From positions 1 to 64,000 of the forward strand of contig CAVPHV010000001.1 of assembly GCA_963704825.1 (NCBI GenBank): a stretch of 64,000 nt of DNA, given 5' to 3'. The notes beneath the pieces were generated by a model, which worked only from the letters and a program-made list of their open reading frames with translations, was not told the origin of the DNA and searched no databases. Both the position numbers and the translations under genes were made by a program. The stretch's first letter is position 1; every line of letters begins with the position of its first letter. Positions 40,440 to 49,247 of the stretch are shown here, in pieces. Source of the stretch: CAVPHV01 sp963704825 (lineage in GTDB: Bacteria; Actinomycetota; Acidimicrobiia; Spongiisociales; UBA5794).

Positions 40440-41288
40440 ATGAGCGACGCAGACACACTTCTGGTGATCATGGGGAGCGCCCAGGACGGTGGCGTTCCGC
40501 AGCTCGGCATGCACGAAGCCGGATTGGTGGAGCGCACCGCGGCGAGCGCTGCTGTGCTGGGAAGCGGGGGAGAGGCGCTGTTGTTGGACGCATCTCCCGA
40601 GGTGCGGCGCCAGCAACGGGCGTTGCTCGAATACCCCCACTACGCGGCGCGTCACGGCAATGCGTTCGACGGCATCCTGCTGACGCACGGGCATATGGGC
40701 CATTACGCCGGCCTGGTGCAGTTCGGCATGGAAGCGCACAACGCGGATCTTGTTCCATGTTGGGGTACCAGGCGGATGGGCAGTTTCCTGCGATCCAACG
40801 AACCGTGGGCCCGTCTGTTTCGCGAAGGTCACCTCGTCTTCTACGAGATAGCGCCCGGCGAGGCCTTCCAGCCCATCCCAGGGTTGACGGCAGAAGCCGT
40901 TGCCGTTCCCCACCGCGACGAATATACCGACACGGTCGGTTACATCATCACGGCGCCTTCCGGCCGCTCGGCGCTATACCTTCCGGACATCGACGGTTGG
41001 GACACGTGGGACGGCGCCGACGCAGTGATCGAGCGTGTCGACGTCGCGGTGCTCGATGCGACGTTCTTTGACGAAAACGAGATCCTGGGACGTCTCATGG
41101 CCGAAGTTCCTCATCCCTACGTGGTGGACACGGTGGCGCGGTTCCGGAAGTATCGGGAGACCACGCACTTTGTTCTGAGTCACTTGAATCGGTCCAATCC
41201 ACTCTGCGATCCCGAGTCGCCGGCGAGTGCGTGGGTGCGCAGCGAGGGCTTCGCAGTAGCCTGGGACGGGATGGCAGTTGAGCTCTAG
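40440..41288 (+). CDS. PqqB-like metallo-beta-lactamase fold protein
   Basis: The 282-residue protein begins VIMGSAQDGGVPQLGMHEAG as PqqB-type proteins do. The metal motif is LTHGHMGHYAGLVQFGM: His83, His85 and His88 are kept, but the Asp of H-x-H-x-D-H is Gly87. Later segments FEEIAPGEAF-like FYEIAPGEAFQPI, YLPDIDGWDTWDGAD, LDATFFDENEI and THFVLSHLNRSNPL complete the fold. No other PQQ genes are nearby, so the role is probably not PQQ synthesis. The loss of Asp suggests a single-metal or non-hydrolytic site. Confidence 0.85.
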   Translation: MSDADTLLVIMGSAQDGGVPQLGMHEAGLVERTAASAAVLGSGGEALLLDASPEVRRQQRALLEYPHYAARHGNAFDGILLTHGHMGHYAGLVQFGMEAHNADLVPCWGTRRMGSFLRSNEPWARLFREGHLVFYEIAPGEAFQPIPGLTAEAVAVPHRDEYTDTVGYIITAPSGRSALYLPDIDGWDTWDGADAVIERVDVAVLDATFFDENEILGRLMAEVPHPYVVDTVARFRKYRETTHFVLSHLNRSNPLCDPESPASAWVRSEGFAVAWDGMAVEL

Positions 41289-41348
41289 GAGACTGTTGAA
41301 CAACGCCAGCTTGGGCTTGCCGCGACGTCCAGGACCGGGTGTTTGTTC
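41287..41348 (+). repeat. 62-bp dispersed repeat, copy A
   Basis: This segment starts on the last bases of the metallo-beta-lactamase gene stop and ends at GTTTGTTC. Reverse-complemented 60649-60710 matches it without gaps at 53 of 62 positions by my count. GAACAA (41299-41304) and TTTGTTC near the other end give inverted termini. It occupies most of the gap before the AlgH gene. Confidence 0.7.
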
Positions 41349-41399
41349 GCCGGCGCAATCCCACACCGCGTGTGTTCAGAACCCTCCTGGGGGCAAGGC

Positions 41400-41978
41400 A
41401 TGAACCCTGAAGGCGACCCGGAGGCGATAGCGCCCAGCAACCTGGCCGGGAGGCTGCTGGTGGCCACTCCAACCCTGCTCGACCCGAACTTCTACCGAAC
41501 GGTCGTCTACCTCGCCGAGCACGGGACTGATGGTGCGCTGGGTATCGTGCTCAACCGACCCACCGACGAGGCAGTGGCCGACCACATCGAGGGATGGTCC
41601 GAATACCTGGCGCCACCTGAGGTGGTGTTCATCGGCGGTCCGGTGTCCAACGAGGTGGCGGTCGCGGTTGCTCAGAACCCGGCGATACCCCCTGAGAGTT
41701 GGCAACCGCAGCTCAACGATGTCGGGTTGCTCGACATCACCGAAGGTCCCGAGCCGATCGGCGGGGTTGATCGCCTCCGCATCTTCTCCGGTTATGCCGG
41801 CTGGGTTACCGGCCAACTCGAACTGGAGCTGGCGACGGGGTCTTGGTTTGTTCTCGATGCGGTCGCCGCCGATATCTTCACCGCCGATCCGACAGGCCTG
41901 TGGAGCGCCGTGCTGCGGCGCCAGCCGGGGCGCCTCGCCTTCTACGCCAGCTTCCCAGACATCCTCGCCGACAACTGA
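41400..41978 (+). CDS. YqgE/AlgH family protein
   Basis: The 192-residue protein follows the DUF179 pattern: NLAGRLLVATPTLLDPNFYR with TVVYLAEHGTDGALGIVLNR, VVFIGGPVSNEVAVAV, IFSGYAGWVTGQLELEL and SWFVLDAVAADIF. AlgH was first linked to alginate regulation, but the molecular function is unknown. ATG 41400 follows GGGGGCAAGGC. It is directly followed by rnhB. Confidence 0.92.
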   Translation: MNPEGDPEAIAPSNLAGRLLVATPTLLDPNFYRTVVYLAEHGTDGALGIVLNRPTDEAVADHIEGWSEYLAPPEVVFIGGPVSNEVAVAVAQNPAIPPESWQPQLNDVGLLDITEGPEPIGGVDRLRIFSGYAGWVTGQLELELATGSWFVLDAVAADIFTADPTGLWSAVLRRQPGRLAFYASFPDILADN

Positions 41979-42030
41979 GCGGGCGGCCCGGGACGCGGTG
42001 GTGGGTAACCTCCCGGAGGTGACATCCACT

Positions 42031-42720
42031 GTGCCCCGGCTGCGAAAATCGTTGAAAGCCAAGGCGCCCACCCTCGCCGTCGAACGGGGCCTCTGGGACG
42101 CCGGGTACAAGATCGTGGTTGGTGTCGATGAAGTCGGCCGGGGAGCGTGGGCGGGACCGCTGTCGGTCGGAGCCGCCGTCGTCCCGCATGATCGGCGCGT
42201 CTACAAGATCCGGGACTCCAAGATGCTGTCGGAACCCGAGCGCGAGGCCCTCTTCGAGCGCATCGCCGACTGGTGCGAGGCCTGGGCGGTTGGTCACGCC
42301 TCGCATCTCGAGTGTGACGAACTCGGAATGTCGGAGGCGCAGCGACTCGCCGCCCGACGCGCCATCGCGGCCCTTGGGGTGGAACCCGATCAGGTGTTGA
42401 TCGACGGCAACTGGGACTTCGTCGGCGGCGGGAACACTCGAAGCATCATCAGGGGCGACGCCACTTCGCTATCGATTGCGGCCGCATCGATCCTGGCCAA
42501 GGTCACCCGGGACCGCCACATGCGTCTCCAGTCTGAGCACTTTCCCCCGTACCGATTCGAACTCAACAAGGGGTACCCGGGCCCGCACCACAAAGCAGCC
42601 CTGGCATACTTCGGGCCGAGCACGATCCACCGCCGCAGTTGGGTGTTCATGGATCACCTCCCCTGGACCGGGATCCCTCGCTACGAACGACCGGAGCCGC
42701 AGGGCAAGCTATTCGACTGA
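42031..42720 (+). CDS. rnhB: Ribonuclease HII
   Basis: The 229-residue enzyme has VVGVDEVGRGAWAGPLSVGA (first Asp-Glu pair), RVYKIRDSKMLSEPEREALF, VLIDGNWDF (third acid), AAASILAKVTRDRHMRLQSE (fourth Asp) and FELNKGYPGPHHKAALAYFG. It removes RNA from RNA-DNA hybrids and misincorporated ribonucleotides. GTG 42031 has GGAGG 11 nt upstream; GTG 42019 and 42001 are alternatives. The gene ends before a 124-bp gap with no recognised feature. Confidence 0.93.
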   Translation: MPRLRKSLKAKAPTLAVERGLWDAGYKIVVGVDEVGRGAWAGPLSVGAAVVPHDRRVYKIRDSKMLSEPEREALFERIADWCEAWAVGHASHLECDELGMSEAQRLAARRAIAALGVEPDQVLIDGNWDFVGGGNTRSIIRGDATSLSIAAASILAKVTRDRHMRLQSEHFPPYRFELNKGYPGPHHKAALAYFGPSTIHRRSWVFMDHLPWTGIPRYERPEPQGKLFD

Positions 42721-42844
42721 CCCGGCGGGAAGGTGCAGCCCTCGCAGACGTCGAGTTCGGTCAGATCCTTGGCGCCGACGCTGTAGCGGCGGGCCGTCGT
42801 CGCCAGCAAGTCAGGGAACAAGCGAGCCCTGACTGCGGGCTCCA

Positions 42845-43858
42845 TCAGGGAGTTGGGTCGAGGGCGGCTCGGTAGTCGTGGGTGAATACCTCAAAACCGC
42901 CGCCAGTGTGCCAGAACACGACGTGATCGTCGGGACCAAAGCGACCGTGGCGGATCTCTTGATGAAGGCCGAAGAGCGCCTTGCCGGTATAGGTCGGGTC
43001 GAACAGCATGCCCGTGAGAGCCGTTGCCTCGGCCTGTACGGCCAGTTCGGCGTCCGTGACGGCCCCGTACCCGGCTCCGACGTAGGCGTCCTCGTAGTGG
43101 AGGCGGGGCGTGGGGAGGTCACCCCCGACCGCATCGACCGCAGCTTCCCAGATTTGTGCCACTCGGGCGCGAACGGGCGCGGCCGATTCGCCGATGGTGC
43201 ACGCAACGATGGGGATGTTGAGGTCGAGACGGTCGTCGGCCCATCCCAGGCCGGCTGTGGTGCCGCCGGAAGAGGCGGCGTGCCAGACGGCAGCAGGCAT
43301 CAGTGACGCCAGTTGCAGTTGATCGGCCAACTCGCGCATCGCGACGGCAAATCCCCACATGCCGAGGACGTCCGAGGCGCCCTCCGGAATGATCCACGGT
43401 GTGGTTCCTGAGCGAGCTAGCTCATCGGCGATCTCAGCCAGCACCTCGTTGCGGCGCTCATACGCCTCGGGGGTGATGTAGCGAAGCTCGGCCCCGGAGA
43501 GGCGGTGCAGAAGGTGGTTGCCGGTGGCGATCTCGGGTGGATTGCCATCTGCCGTACGGAGCACCAGCACGGCGTTGAAGCCGGGACGGGGGGCGGCCAG
43601 CGCAGTGGCGCGGCAGTGATTCGACTGAATGGCGCCGCATGTCAGCACCGTGTCGGCACCGGCGGCCCGCGCCGCGGCGAAGTGGAATTCGAGCTTGCGG
43701 ATCTTGTTCCCTGAGACGCCAAAGCCGGTGAGGTCATCCCGTTTGGCCCAGATGGTCGGCCCGCCCCATGCTGCGGAGAGTCGCTCGAGGCGCTGCAGCG
43801 GGGTCGGCAGCATCGCCAGCGAGAGTCGATCGGGAAGGGGGAGCATCACAGCAACCAT
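42845..43858 (-). CDS. PLP-dependent ACC deaminase / D-cysteine desulfhydrase family enzyme
   Basis: The 337-residue fold-type II enzyme has TPLQRLERLSAAWGGPTIWA, KRDDLTGFGVSGNKIRKLEF (the Lys of GNKIRK binds PLP), CGAIQSNHCRATALAA, ASSGGTTAGLGWADD (phosphate loop) and FWHTGGGFEVF. This is the D-cysteine desulfhydrase/ACC-deaminase subfamily; the sequence does not by itself decide between them. The start MVAVML or MLPLPD (43846) is uncertain. It stands alone between rnhB and the acyl-CoA dehydrogenase. Confidence 0.9.
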   Translation of the reverse strand: MVAVMLPLPDRLSLAMLPTPLQRLERLSAAWGGPTIWAKRDDLTGFGVSGNKIRKLEFHFAAARAAGADTVLTCGAIQSNHCRATALAAPRPGFNAVLVLRTADGNPPEIATGNHLLHRLSGAELRYITPEAYERRNEVLAEIADELARSGTTPWIIPEGASDVLGMWGFAVAMRELADQLQLASLMPAAVWHAASSGGTTAGLGWADDRLDLNIPIVACTIGESAAPVRARVAQIWEAAVDAVGGDLPTPRLHYEDAYVGAGYGAVTDAELAVQAEATALTGMLFDPTYTGKALFGLHQEIRHGRFGPDDHVVFWHTGGGFEVFTHDYRAALDPTP

Positions 43859-43932
43859 AGTTGTCGCGAGAGCCCGCGCAGGATTGGCTCCCGGCTCGCC
43901 GGGTCGGCAGACTTGATGCTCCCAAGTCGTAA

Positions 43933-44014
43933 CCTAGTGGTGTGTCGTCGGAGCAACGTCTGGGTATCTCGAGGACCGGAGAGCCACGGCGAGGATCTGC
44001 GACGCACCACTAGG
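43933..44014 (+). promoter_or_regulatory. Long-stem RNA structure upstream of the acyl-CoA dehydrogenase
   Basis: Bases 43933-43947 pair with 44000-44014 (CCTAGTGGTGTGTCG with CGACGCACCACTAGG) over 15 positions, one of them G-U. They enclose 52 nt able to fold further (GAGGACCGGAGAGCC region). The structure ends 25 nt before the ATG at 44040. It could be a leader RNA element or a paired operator; I match no riboswitch class to it. Confidence 0.55.
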
Positions 44015-44039
44015 GTGACGCGAGCGGACGGAGAGTGTA

Positions 44040-45236
44040 ATGAGCCATCAGCCCGTACGAACCGGGAGCATCGATCCGCACGATTTTCTCGACCTCGATG
44101 CGCTGCTCGACGATGAGGAGCGCTTGGTTCGCGACACGGTGCGCCAGTTCGTGGCCGATCGCATCACCCCCGATGTTGCCGAGTGGTTCGAAGCCGGCAC
44201 GTTCCCAAGCGAAATGGCCAAGGAAATGGGAGCCCTTGGGTTGTTCGGCATGCACCTCGACGGCTACGGATGTGCCGGGATGAGCAACGTCGAGTACGGG
44301 CTCGCCTGCACGGAACTCGAAGCCGGTGACAGCGGAGCTCGCAGCTTCGTGTCGGTCCAAGGTTCACTCGCCATGTTCCCGATCTGGGCGTACGGGTCCG
44401 AGGAGCACAAGCAGCAGTGGTTGCCGTCGATGGCGGCGGGCGACAGCGTCGGCTGCTTTGGCCTCACCGAACCTGATTCGGGCAGCGACCCGTCCAGCAT
44501 GCGGACCCATGCCAGGCGTGACGGAACCGACTGGATCCTCAACGGCACCAAGGCATGGATCACGAACGGCAGCATCGCGGATGTTGCCGTCGTATGGGCT
44601 CGGACCGACGACGGCGTGCGCGGCTTTGTTGTCCCGGCCGCAACGCCCGGCTTCACCACCCAAGATCACCATCACAAGCTGTCCTTGCGGGCTTCGGTGA
44701 CGTCAGAGCTGATGTTCGACGACGTCCGGCTTCCGGCTGAGGCGATGCTGCCCGAGGTCAAGGGCATGAAGGGTCCCCTGTCGTGCCTGAACGAAGCACG
44801 GTTTGGCATCATGTTCGGTGCGGTGGGCGCCGCCCGGGCTTGTTACGAGTCGGCGCTCGCCTACGCCGGTGAACGCGAGCAGTTTGGGGTGCCGATTGCG
44901 TCGTTCCAACTGACCCAGCGCAAACTGGTCGAGATGCTGATCGCGATCAATCGAGGCATGCTCCTGGCGATCCATATCGGGCGGATGAAGGACCGGGGTA
45001 CCTGCGCCGCCGAGCACATCTCATTCGGCAAGAAGGACAACGTGCGGATGGCATTGGAGATGGCCCGCCTTGCCCGCGGCATCCTCGGCGCCAACGGCAT
45101 CACCCTCGAGTACCCGGTGATCCGCCACATGAACAACCTCGAATCGGTGTACACCTACGAGGGCACGAATGAGGTCCATACGCTGATCCTCGGGAACGCC
45201 ATCACCGGCATCAACGCCTTCCACGCCCCCAGCTGA
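44040..45236 (+). CDS. Acyl-CoA dehydrogenase, glutaryl-CoA-dehydrogenase-like
   Basis: The 398-residue flavoenzyme has ARSFVSVQGSLAMFPIWAYG, the FAD segment GCFGLTEPDSGSDPSSMRTH, WITNGSIADVAVVWAR, NEARFGIMFGAVGAARACYE and the active-site Glu in YTYEGTNEVHTLILG. The RSFxSVQ and SVGCFGLTEP forms are typical of glutaryl-CoA dehydrogenases, which decarboxylate glutaryl-CoA to crotonyl-CoA. It has a basic residue (Arg97) in the expected carboxylate position. No other lysine-catabolism gene is near. A structured leader precedes it. Confidence 0.88.
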   Translation: MSHQPVRTGSIDPHDFLDLDALLDDEERLVRDTVRQFVADRITPDVAEWFEAGTFPSEMAKEMGALGLFGMHLDGYGCAGMSNVEYGLACTELEAGDSGARSFVSVQGSLAMFPIWAYGSEEHKQQWLPSMAAGDSVGCFGLTEPDSGSDPSSMRTHARRDGTDWILNGTKAWITNGSIADVAVVWARTDDGVRGFVVPAATPGFTTQDHHHKLSLRASVTSELMFDDVRLPAEAMLPEVKGMKGPLSCLNEARFGIMFGAVGAARACYESALAYAGEREQFGVPIASFQLTQRKLVEMLIAINRGMLLAIHIGRMKDRGTCAAEHISFGKKDNVRMALEMARLARGILGANGITLEYPVIRHMNNLESVYTYEGTNEVHTLILGNAITGINAFHAPS

Positions 45237-45268
45237 GACAGCCCGGTTCATCGCACGACGATGGTCTC

Positions 45269-46162
45269 CTACAGCCCTTCGCTGAAGGTATCGCACTGGT
45301 TGGGATCGCCAGAATCGAACCCAACGCGGAACCATTGGACCCGCTGCTCAGAGGATCCGTGGGTCCACGTCTCGGGGTTGACCATGCCGTTGGCCTGAGC
45401 CTGGATGCGATCGTCCCCAACCGCGGCGGCCGCCGTCAGCCCTTCTTCGAGGTCGCCACGTTCGAGCAGGTCGCGCTCGTATGCGGTGTAGGCCCACACC
45501 CCGGCGAGGCAGTCGGCCTGGAGCTCCAGCCGGATCGAGAATTCGTTGGCGTCGTCGGGATACTGCTGTTGCAGTCTGCGGACCTCGTCCATGATGCCGG
45601 TGATGTTCTGCACATGGTGGGCGACCTCGTGCGCCAACACGTAGGCCTGGGCAAAGTCACCCTCAGCGCGGAAGCGCCGCGCCAGTTCGTCGTAGAAGTC
45701 GAGGTCGATGTAGATGCGCTCGTCCAACGGGCAGTAGTGCGGCCCGATCTGCGACGTTGCCGTGCCGCAACCGCTCGGCTCACGGCCGGAGAAGAGCACC
45801 AGCGTGGCACGAGGGTATTCCTGGCCGGAGGTGGCGAAGATCTCGGTCCAGGTGTTCTGCACGTCGTCGAGCACGCCACCCATGAACAGCGCGAGGTCGG
45901 CGTCCGGGTCGACGGCGGTGTCGCCGGTCTGTGGCTGCTGCTCCTCGGCAGATGCCGGCTGCTGGAGGGCACCCATCAAGTCGTCGATATTGAGCCCCCC
46001 GGGCGCCCCGCCGTCGCCTCCCAGTAGGCCGCTGCCAAAGAAGAGGGCAATGATCACCGCAACGATTCCTCCGGCGCCCATTCCCACCTTGGCTCCCGTC
46101 GATGAGCCAACCCGACGTTTGTCGACGACGTCGTGGCTCTGTCTTTGCGGACGGATCTTCAC
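45269..46162 (-). CDS. Membrane-anchored neutral zinc metallopeptidase (YpfJ type)
   Basis: The 297-residue protein has one N-terminal membrane helix (MGAGGIVAVIIALFFGSGLL). The KPN_02809 family domain follows: YPRATLVLFSGREPSGCGTA, HYCPLDERIYIDLDFYDEL, the zinc motif YVLAHEVAHHVQNITG and LQADCLAGVWAYTAYERD with the third metal ligand. The GC-HYC cysteine pair is present. It is probably an envelope protease of unknown substrate. The Pro/Glu-rich linker 60-90 separates anchor and domain. Confidence 0.9.
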   Translation of the reverse strand: MKIRPQRQSHDVVDKRRVGSSTGAKVGMGAGGIVAVIIALFFGSGLLGGDGGAPGGLNIDDLMGALQQPASAEEQQPQTGDTAVDPDADLALFMGGVLDDVQNTWTEIFATSGQEYPRATLVLFSGREPSGCGTATSQIGPHYCPLDERIYIDLDFYDELARRFRAEGDFAQAYVLAHEVAHHVQNITGIMDEVRRLQQQYPDDANEFSIRLELQADCLAGVWAYTAYERDLLERGDLEEGLTAAAAVGDDRIQAQANGMVNPETWTHGSSEQRVQWFRVGFDSGDPNQCDTFSEGL

Positions 46163-46253
46163 GGGTTTTGCCTCCCCTCAACCCAGCCAACCCCGGTCGA
46201 CATGGTAGGCGGTTGCGCGCAGAGCCCGTTTCTCGTGGCCTTACACTGAAACG

Positions 46254-46703
46254 ATGAAGATCGACGGCCAGGCCGTAGCCGAAGTGGTCAAGGCGGTTGA
46301 AGCCCAGATCGCGTTCAATCGTGTTCTGGGGCTTCACCTCGAGGAGTTGACCGGTGAGGGCGTAAGCCTCACCTTCGACTGGCGAGAGGAACTGGTCGGC
46401 AACTGGGCCCGCGGTGCCCTGCACGGTGGCGCCATATCGGCGGCGCTCGATGTGGTCGGCGGCCTGACCGCCATGATGGCCGCCGCCGCCCAAGCGGATG
46501 ATGCCGACCTACCGGACCGGTTCTCACGTCTGGGGACGATCGACCTTCGGGTGGACTACCTACGGCCCGGCATCGGCGAGTCGTTTCGAGCCTCAGGGTA
46601 CGCCCTGCGCACGGGAAGCCGGGTGGCCGTCACCCGGATGGAGCTACACAACGAGGTGGGAACGTTGATTGCAGTAGGGACCGGCACGTACATCGTCGGC
46701 TGA
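46254..46703 (+). CDS. PaaI/YigI-like thioesterase family protein
   Basis: The 149-residue hot-dog protein shows FNRVLGLHLEELTGEGVSLT, NWARGALHGGAISAALDVVG, RLGTIDLRVDYLRPGIGESF, RTGSRVAVTRMELHNEVGTL and AVGTGTYIVG. The LHGGAISA turn holds the family substrate-site residues. It should hydrolyse an acyl-CoA or aryl-CoA; the substrate is unknown. It begins a plus-strand unit with the Maf and YceI genes. Confidence 0.87.
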   Translation: MKIDGQAVAEVVKAVEAQIAFNRVLGLHLEELTGEGVSLTFDWREELVGNWARGALHGGAISAALDVVGGLTAMMAAAAQADDADLPDRFSRLGTIDLRVDYLRPGIGESFRASGYALRTGSRVAVTRMELHNEVGTLIAVGTGTYIVG

Positions 46704-46743
46704 TCGACCGATTGGGGTGCGCATCGGCTTTGGGCGGACCACA

Positions 46744-47343
46744 ATGGCGCCCATGGCGGCAACCCGTGACCTGATACTGGCGAGCGGCTCTCCCCGTCGG
46801 CGGCGACTGCTCGAGTCGGCGGGCTTCGGGTTCCGGACGATTGCGCCCGACACCGACGAGCTACCGATCGATGGGGAAGCTCCCGAGGACATGGTGATCC
46901 GCCTGGCCGAGGAGAAAGCCCGCGCCGTGATCGACAAGGCTCCCAAGAATGCCATTGTGCTCGGGGTCGACACCACTGTCGTGTTGGATGGTGACGCAGT
47001 AGGCAAGCCCACCGGACACGATGACGCGGTCGACATGGTTCTCCGTCTGGCCGGGCGGTCCCATTTCGTGTTGTCGGGATACACGTTGCTCATCGACGGT
47101 GCGGTGGTCGAGAGCGGATTTGTCGAGAGCAATGTGACGATGAAACCCATCACTCGTGCCGAGGCCGAGGCCTATGTGGCGACCGGCGAGCCACTCGACA
47201 AAGCCGGCGCCTATGCCATCCAGGGTTCGTCCGGCGGTGATTTGGTGGCCAACCTCGATGGGTCGTTCAGTAACGTCATGGGCCTGCCCATGGAGGTCAT
47301 CGTCCCTTTGCTCGAAGGATGGGGCGCGCCGCGGCGGCGATGA
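46744..47343 (+). CDS. Maf family nucleotide pyrophosphatase
   Basis: The protein of about 199 residues has DLILASGSPRRRRLLESAGF, RLAEEKARAVIDK, VLGVDTTVVLDGDAVGKPTG, HFVLSGYTLLIDG, AYVATGEPLDKAGAYAIQGS and FSNVMGLPMEVI. These are the complete Maf/YhdE motifs, including the Asp of VDTTV and the EPLDKAGAY segment. It hydrolyses non-canonical or dTTP/UTP-type nucleotides. ATG 46744 or 46753 starts it. The YceI gene overlaps its stop. Confidence 0.92.
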   Translation: MAPMAATRDLILASGSPRRRRLLESAGFGFRTIAPDTDELPIDGEAPEDMVIRLAEEKARAVIDKAPKNAIVLGVDTTVVLDGDAVGKPTGHDDAVDMVLRLAGRSHFVLSGYTLLIDGAVVESGFVESNVTMKPITRAEAEAYVATGEPLDKAGAYAIQGSSGGDLVANLDGSFSNVMGLPMEVIVPLLEGWGAPRRR

Positions 47344-47849
47344 TGATGCGCTATCTCGTCGATCCCGAAGCGTCACGGGTGTGGATCAAGGGGAGTTCGA
47401 GCGTTCATCCGATCCATGCCGAGGCCAATGGGCTCACCGGCTGGCTCTCGGCCCACATCGATGGCGGACGCTTCGTCTCTGATGACATCGCCGGTCATGT
47501 CGAGATTGCCGTTGACCTGCTCGCTTCGGGCAATGAGCTCGTGGATCGGGAAACCCAACGCAGGATCGACGCCAAGCACCATCCGCTGATCACCGGAGAC
47601 ATTACGGCAGTCGACGCCGTGTCGGACGATGTCGCCGACATCAAGGGAGTCATCGGCTTCCGCGGCCAGGACGTCGAAGCGAGCGGGACGGTCGGTATCG
47701 AAGCAGCGGGTGATCGGCTGGTCGTGGAGGGCGCCCAGACCCTCGATGTTCGCCGGTGGGGGCTGAAGCCACCCCGGTTGCTCGTGATTCGGGTTCACCC
47801 GGAGATCGAGGTAGCGATTCGCCTCGAGTTGGTGCCGGACGCCGGCTGA
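47340..47849 (+). CDS. YceI family protein
   Basis: The 169-residue lipocalin-like protein begins YLVDPEASRVWIKGSSSVHP and continues GRFVSDDIAGHVEIAVDLLA, DAKHHPLITGDITAVD and LDVRRWGLKPPRLLVIRVHP. YceI proteins bind polyisoprenoid or amphipathic lipids. This one lacks a signal peptide, so it is presumably cytosolic. Three ATGs in a row (47340, 47343, 47346) are possible; the first overlaps the Maf stop in ATGA. Confidence 0.88.
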   Translation: MMMRYLVDPEASRVWIKGSSSVHPIHAEANGLTGWLSAHIDGGRFVSDDIAGHVEIAVDLLASGNELVDRETQRRIDAKHHPLITGDITAVDAVSDDVADIKGVIGFRGQDVEASGTVGIEAAGDRLVVEGAQTLDVRRWGLKPPRLLVIRVHPEIEVAIRLELVPDAG

Positions 47850-47850
47850 G

Positions 47851-48498
47851 TCAGGGCACCTCGTCGTTGAAGACGTGGCGGCGAATCCAGGCGTGCATTG
47901 CGATGCCCGACGCCACTCCGGCGTTGATCGAACGGGTCGAGCCGAACTGGGTGATCGAACACACCATCGTGCAGGCGGCTTGGGCGGGCTCCGAGAGTCC
48001 GGGGCCCTCCTGGCCGAGCACGAGGACACAGCGGCGGGGGAGTGGAGTCGTTTCGATCGGGAGAGCGCCCGGCAGGAGGTCGATGCCGATCAACGGCAGG
48101 TCGGCTTCGTCGGCCCAGGCGACAAACTCCTCGAGCGTGGCGTGGTGCCGCAGATGCTGATACCGGTCGGTGACCATGGCGCCGCGTCGATTCCAACGCC
48201 GTTTACCGATGATGTGCACCTCGGCGGCGAGGAACGCGTTGGCGTTGCGCACCACGGCCCCGATATTGAAATCGTGCTGCCAGTTCTCGACTGCAACGTG
48301 GAAGGAGTGACGGCGTTGATCGAGGTCGGCAACGATGGCATCACGTCGCCAGTAGCGGTAGGAGTCGATGACATTGCGACGATCGCCCGCGGCGAGCAGT
48401 TCAGGGTCGAGCCGCGGGTCGTCGGGCCACGGTCCCGGGTGCGGCCCCACCCCGACCTCTCGCTCCTCGCCGTCGCTATCTGTGGTTCCGGCGGACAT
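47851..48498 (-). CDS. SpoU (TrmH)-family RNA methyltransferase
   Basis: The 215-residue enzyme has the SPOUT motifs NWQHDFNIGAVVRNANAFLA (motif 1), VLVLGQEGPGLSEPAQAAC (motif 2) and ITQFGSTRSINAGVASGIAM (motif 3), which build the knotted S-adenosylmethionine site. It probably 2'-O-methylates a tRNA or rRNA. The 40-residue N-terminal part (acidic, WPDDPRLDPELLAAGDRRNV) is its own substrate-specific extension. It converges with the YceI gene 1 bp away. Confidence 0.91.
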   Translation of the reverse strand: MSAGTTDSDGEEREVGVGPHPGPWPDDPRLDPELLAAGDRRNVIDSYRYWRRDAIVADLDQRRHSFHVAVENWQHDFNIGAVVRNANAFLAAEVHIIGKRRWNRRGAMVTDRYQHLRHHATLEEFVAWADEADLPLIGIDLLPGALPIETTPLPRRCVLVLGQEGPGLSEPAQAACTMVCSITQFGSTRSINAGVASGIAMHAWIRRHVFNDEVP

Positions 48499-48533
48499 AT
48501 CCGCAGCATATTGCGCTGATATCCGCCAGATTC

Positions 48534-49067
48534 CTATTGGGCTGTGGTGGGGCGCCAGAAGATGGCGAGTTGGACGAAGGCGGCGGCCACTCCGCCGGCG
48601 GCGAGGAGCATGCCCATTCGGCCGTCGAGATACTCAGCGAGGGTCACGCCGTCGATATCGATCAGCCAGTCGATCGACCACTCGCCCGGGCCGGCAACGG
48701 CAAGGGCCAAAGCCATGACGGCCAACGTGAGGACGTACTCGTAGCCCTCGACCTCGACCTCGGGCTTCATGAACGAGGTGATGAAGAACCCGGCCGAGCG
48801 GTGGACAGTCCAGAACGCGACGACCGCAACGGCGATCACTGCGGCGGCCGCCACCGAGGTGAGCAAGCCTGCGATCAGTAGTACCCCGGCACCAATCTCG
48901 GTGGCGGTCGACGCAAACCACTGGAATCCAGGGCTCTTGAAGCCAAGGGAACCGAACCAGCGGGCGGTCTTGGCGCGGCCCATGGCGTGCTTGATCCCGT
49001 GCGCCAGGAAGACAACGCCGAGGCCGATCCGGACGATGAGAAGGGCAAGATTGATGGTATCCGGCAT
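48534..49067 (-). CDS. DoxX family membrane protein
   Basis: The 177-residue protein has four hydrophobic segments and the DoxX signature LIVRIGLGVVFLAHGIKHAM with FASTATEIGAGVLLIAGLLT and VVAFWTVHRSAGFFITSF. DoxX proteins form quinone- or thiosulfate-linked oxidoreductase subunits, or stress-related membrane complexes, in actinobacteria. GGAGG 5 nt before ATG 49067 fixes the start. The extra C-terminal loop with SIDWLIDIDGVTLAEY is common in actinobacteria. Confidence 0.88.
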   Translation of the reverse strand: MPDTINLALLIVRIGLGVVFLAHGIKHAMGRAKTARWFGSLGFKSPGFQWFASTATEIGAGVLLIAGLLTSVAAAAVIAVAVVAFWTVHRSAGFFITSFMKPEVEVEGYEYVLTLAVMALALAVAGPGEWSIDWLIDIDGVTLAEYLDGRMGMLLAAGGVAAAFVQLAIFWRPTTAQ

Positions 49068-49247
49068 GATGGCCTCCGGTGGGAGTGTCGCCTGTCTGTC
49101 TCTTTCCCAACCTACCGCTCCCGGGAGCAAATTCCACCTCAACTCCCGATCGTCAGAAGGCCGTCCATTGGGTCGACACCGTTGTGGGAAGATGACGCCG
49201 CTGCAATGGGTTGACCGAGCATGAGCCCGTCACCGAGGAGACCAGAC

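Noticed and set aside
41287..41348. The repeat as a short protein-coding fragment (frame with GKPKLALF)
   Set aside because: Both copies can be read as a similar peptide, but differences between them fall on first and second codon positions as well as third, and no start or ribosome site is present, so coding is unlikely.
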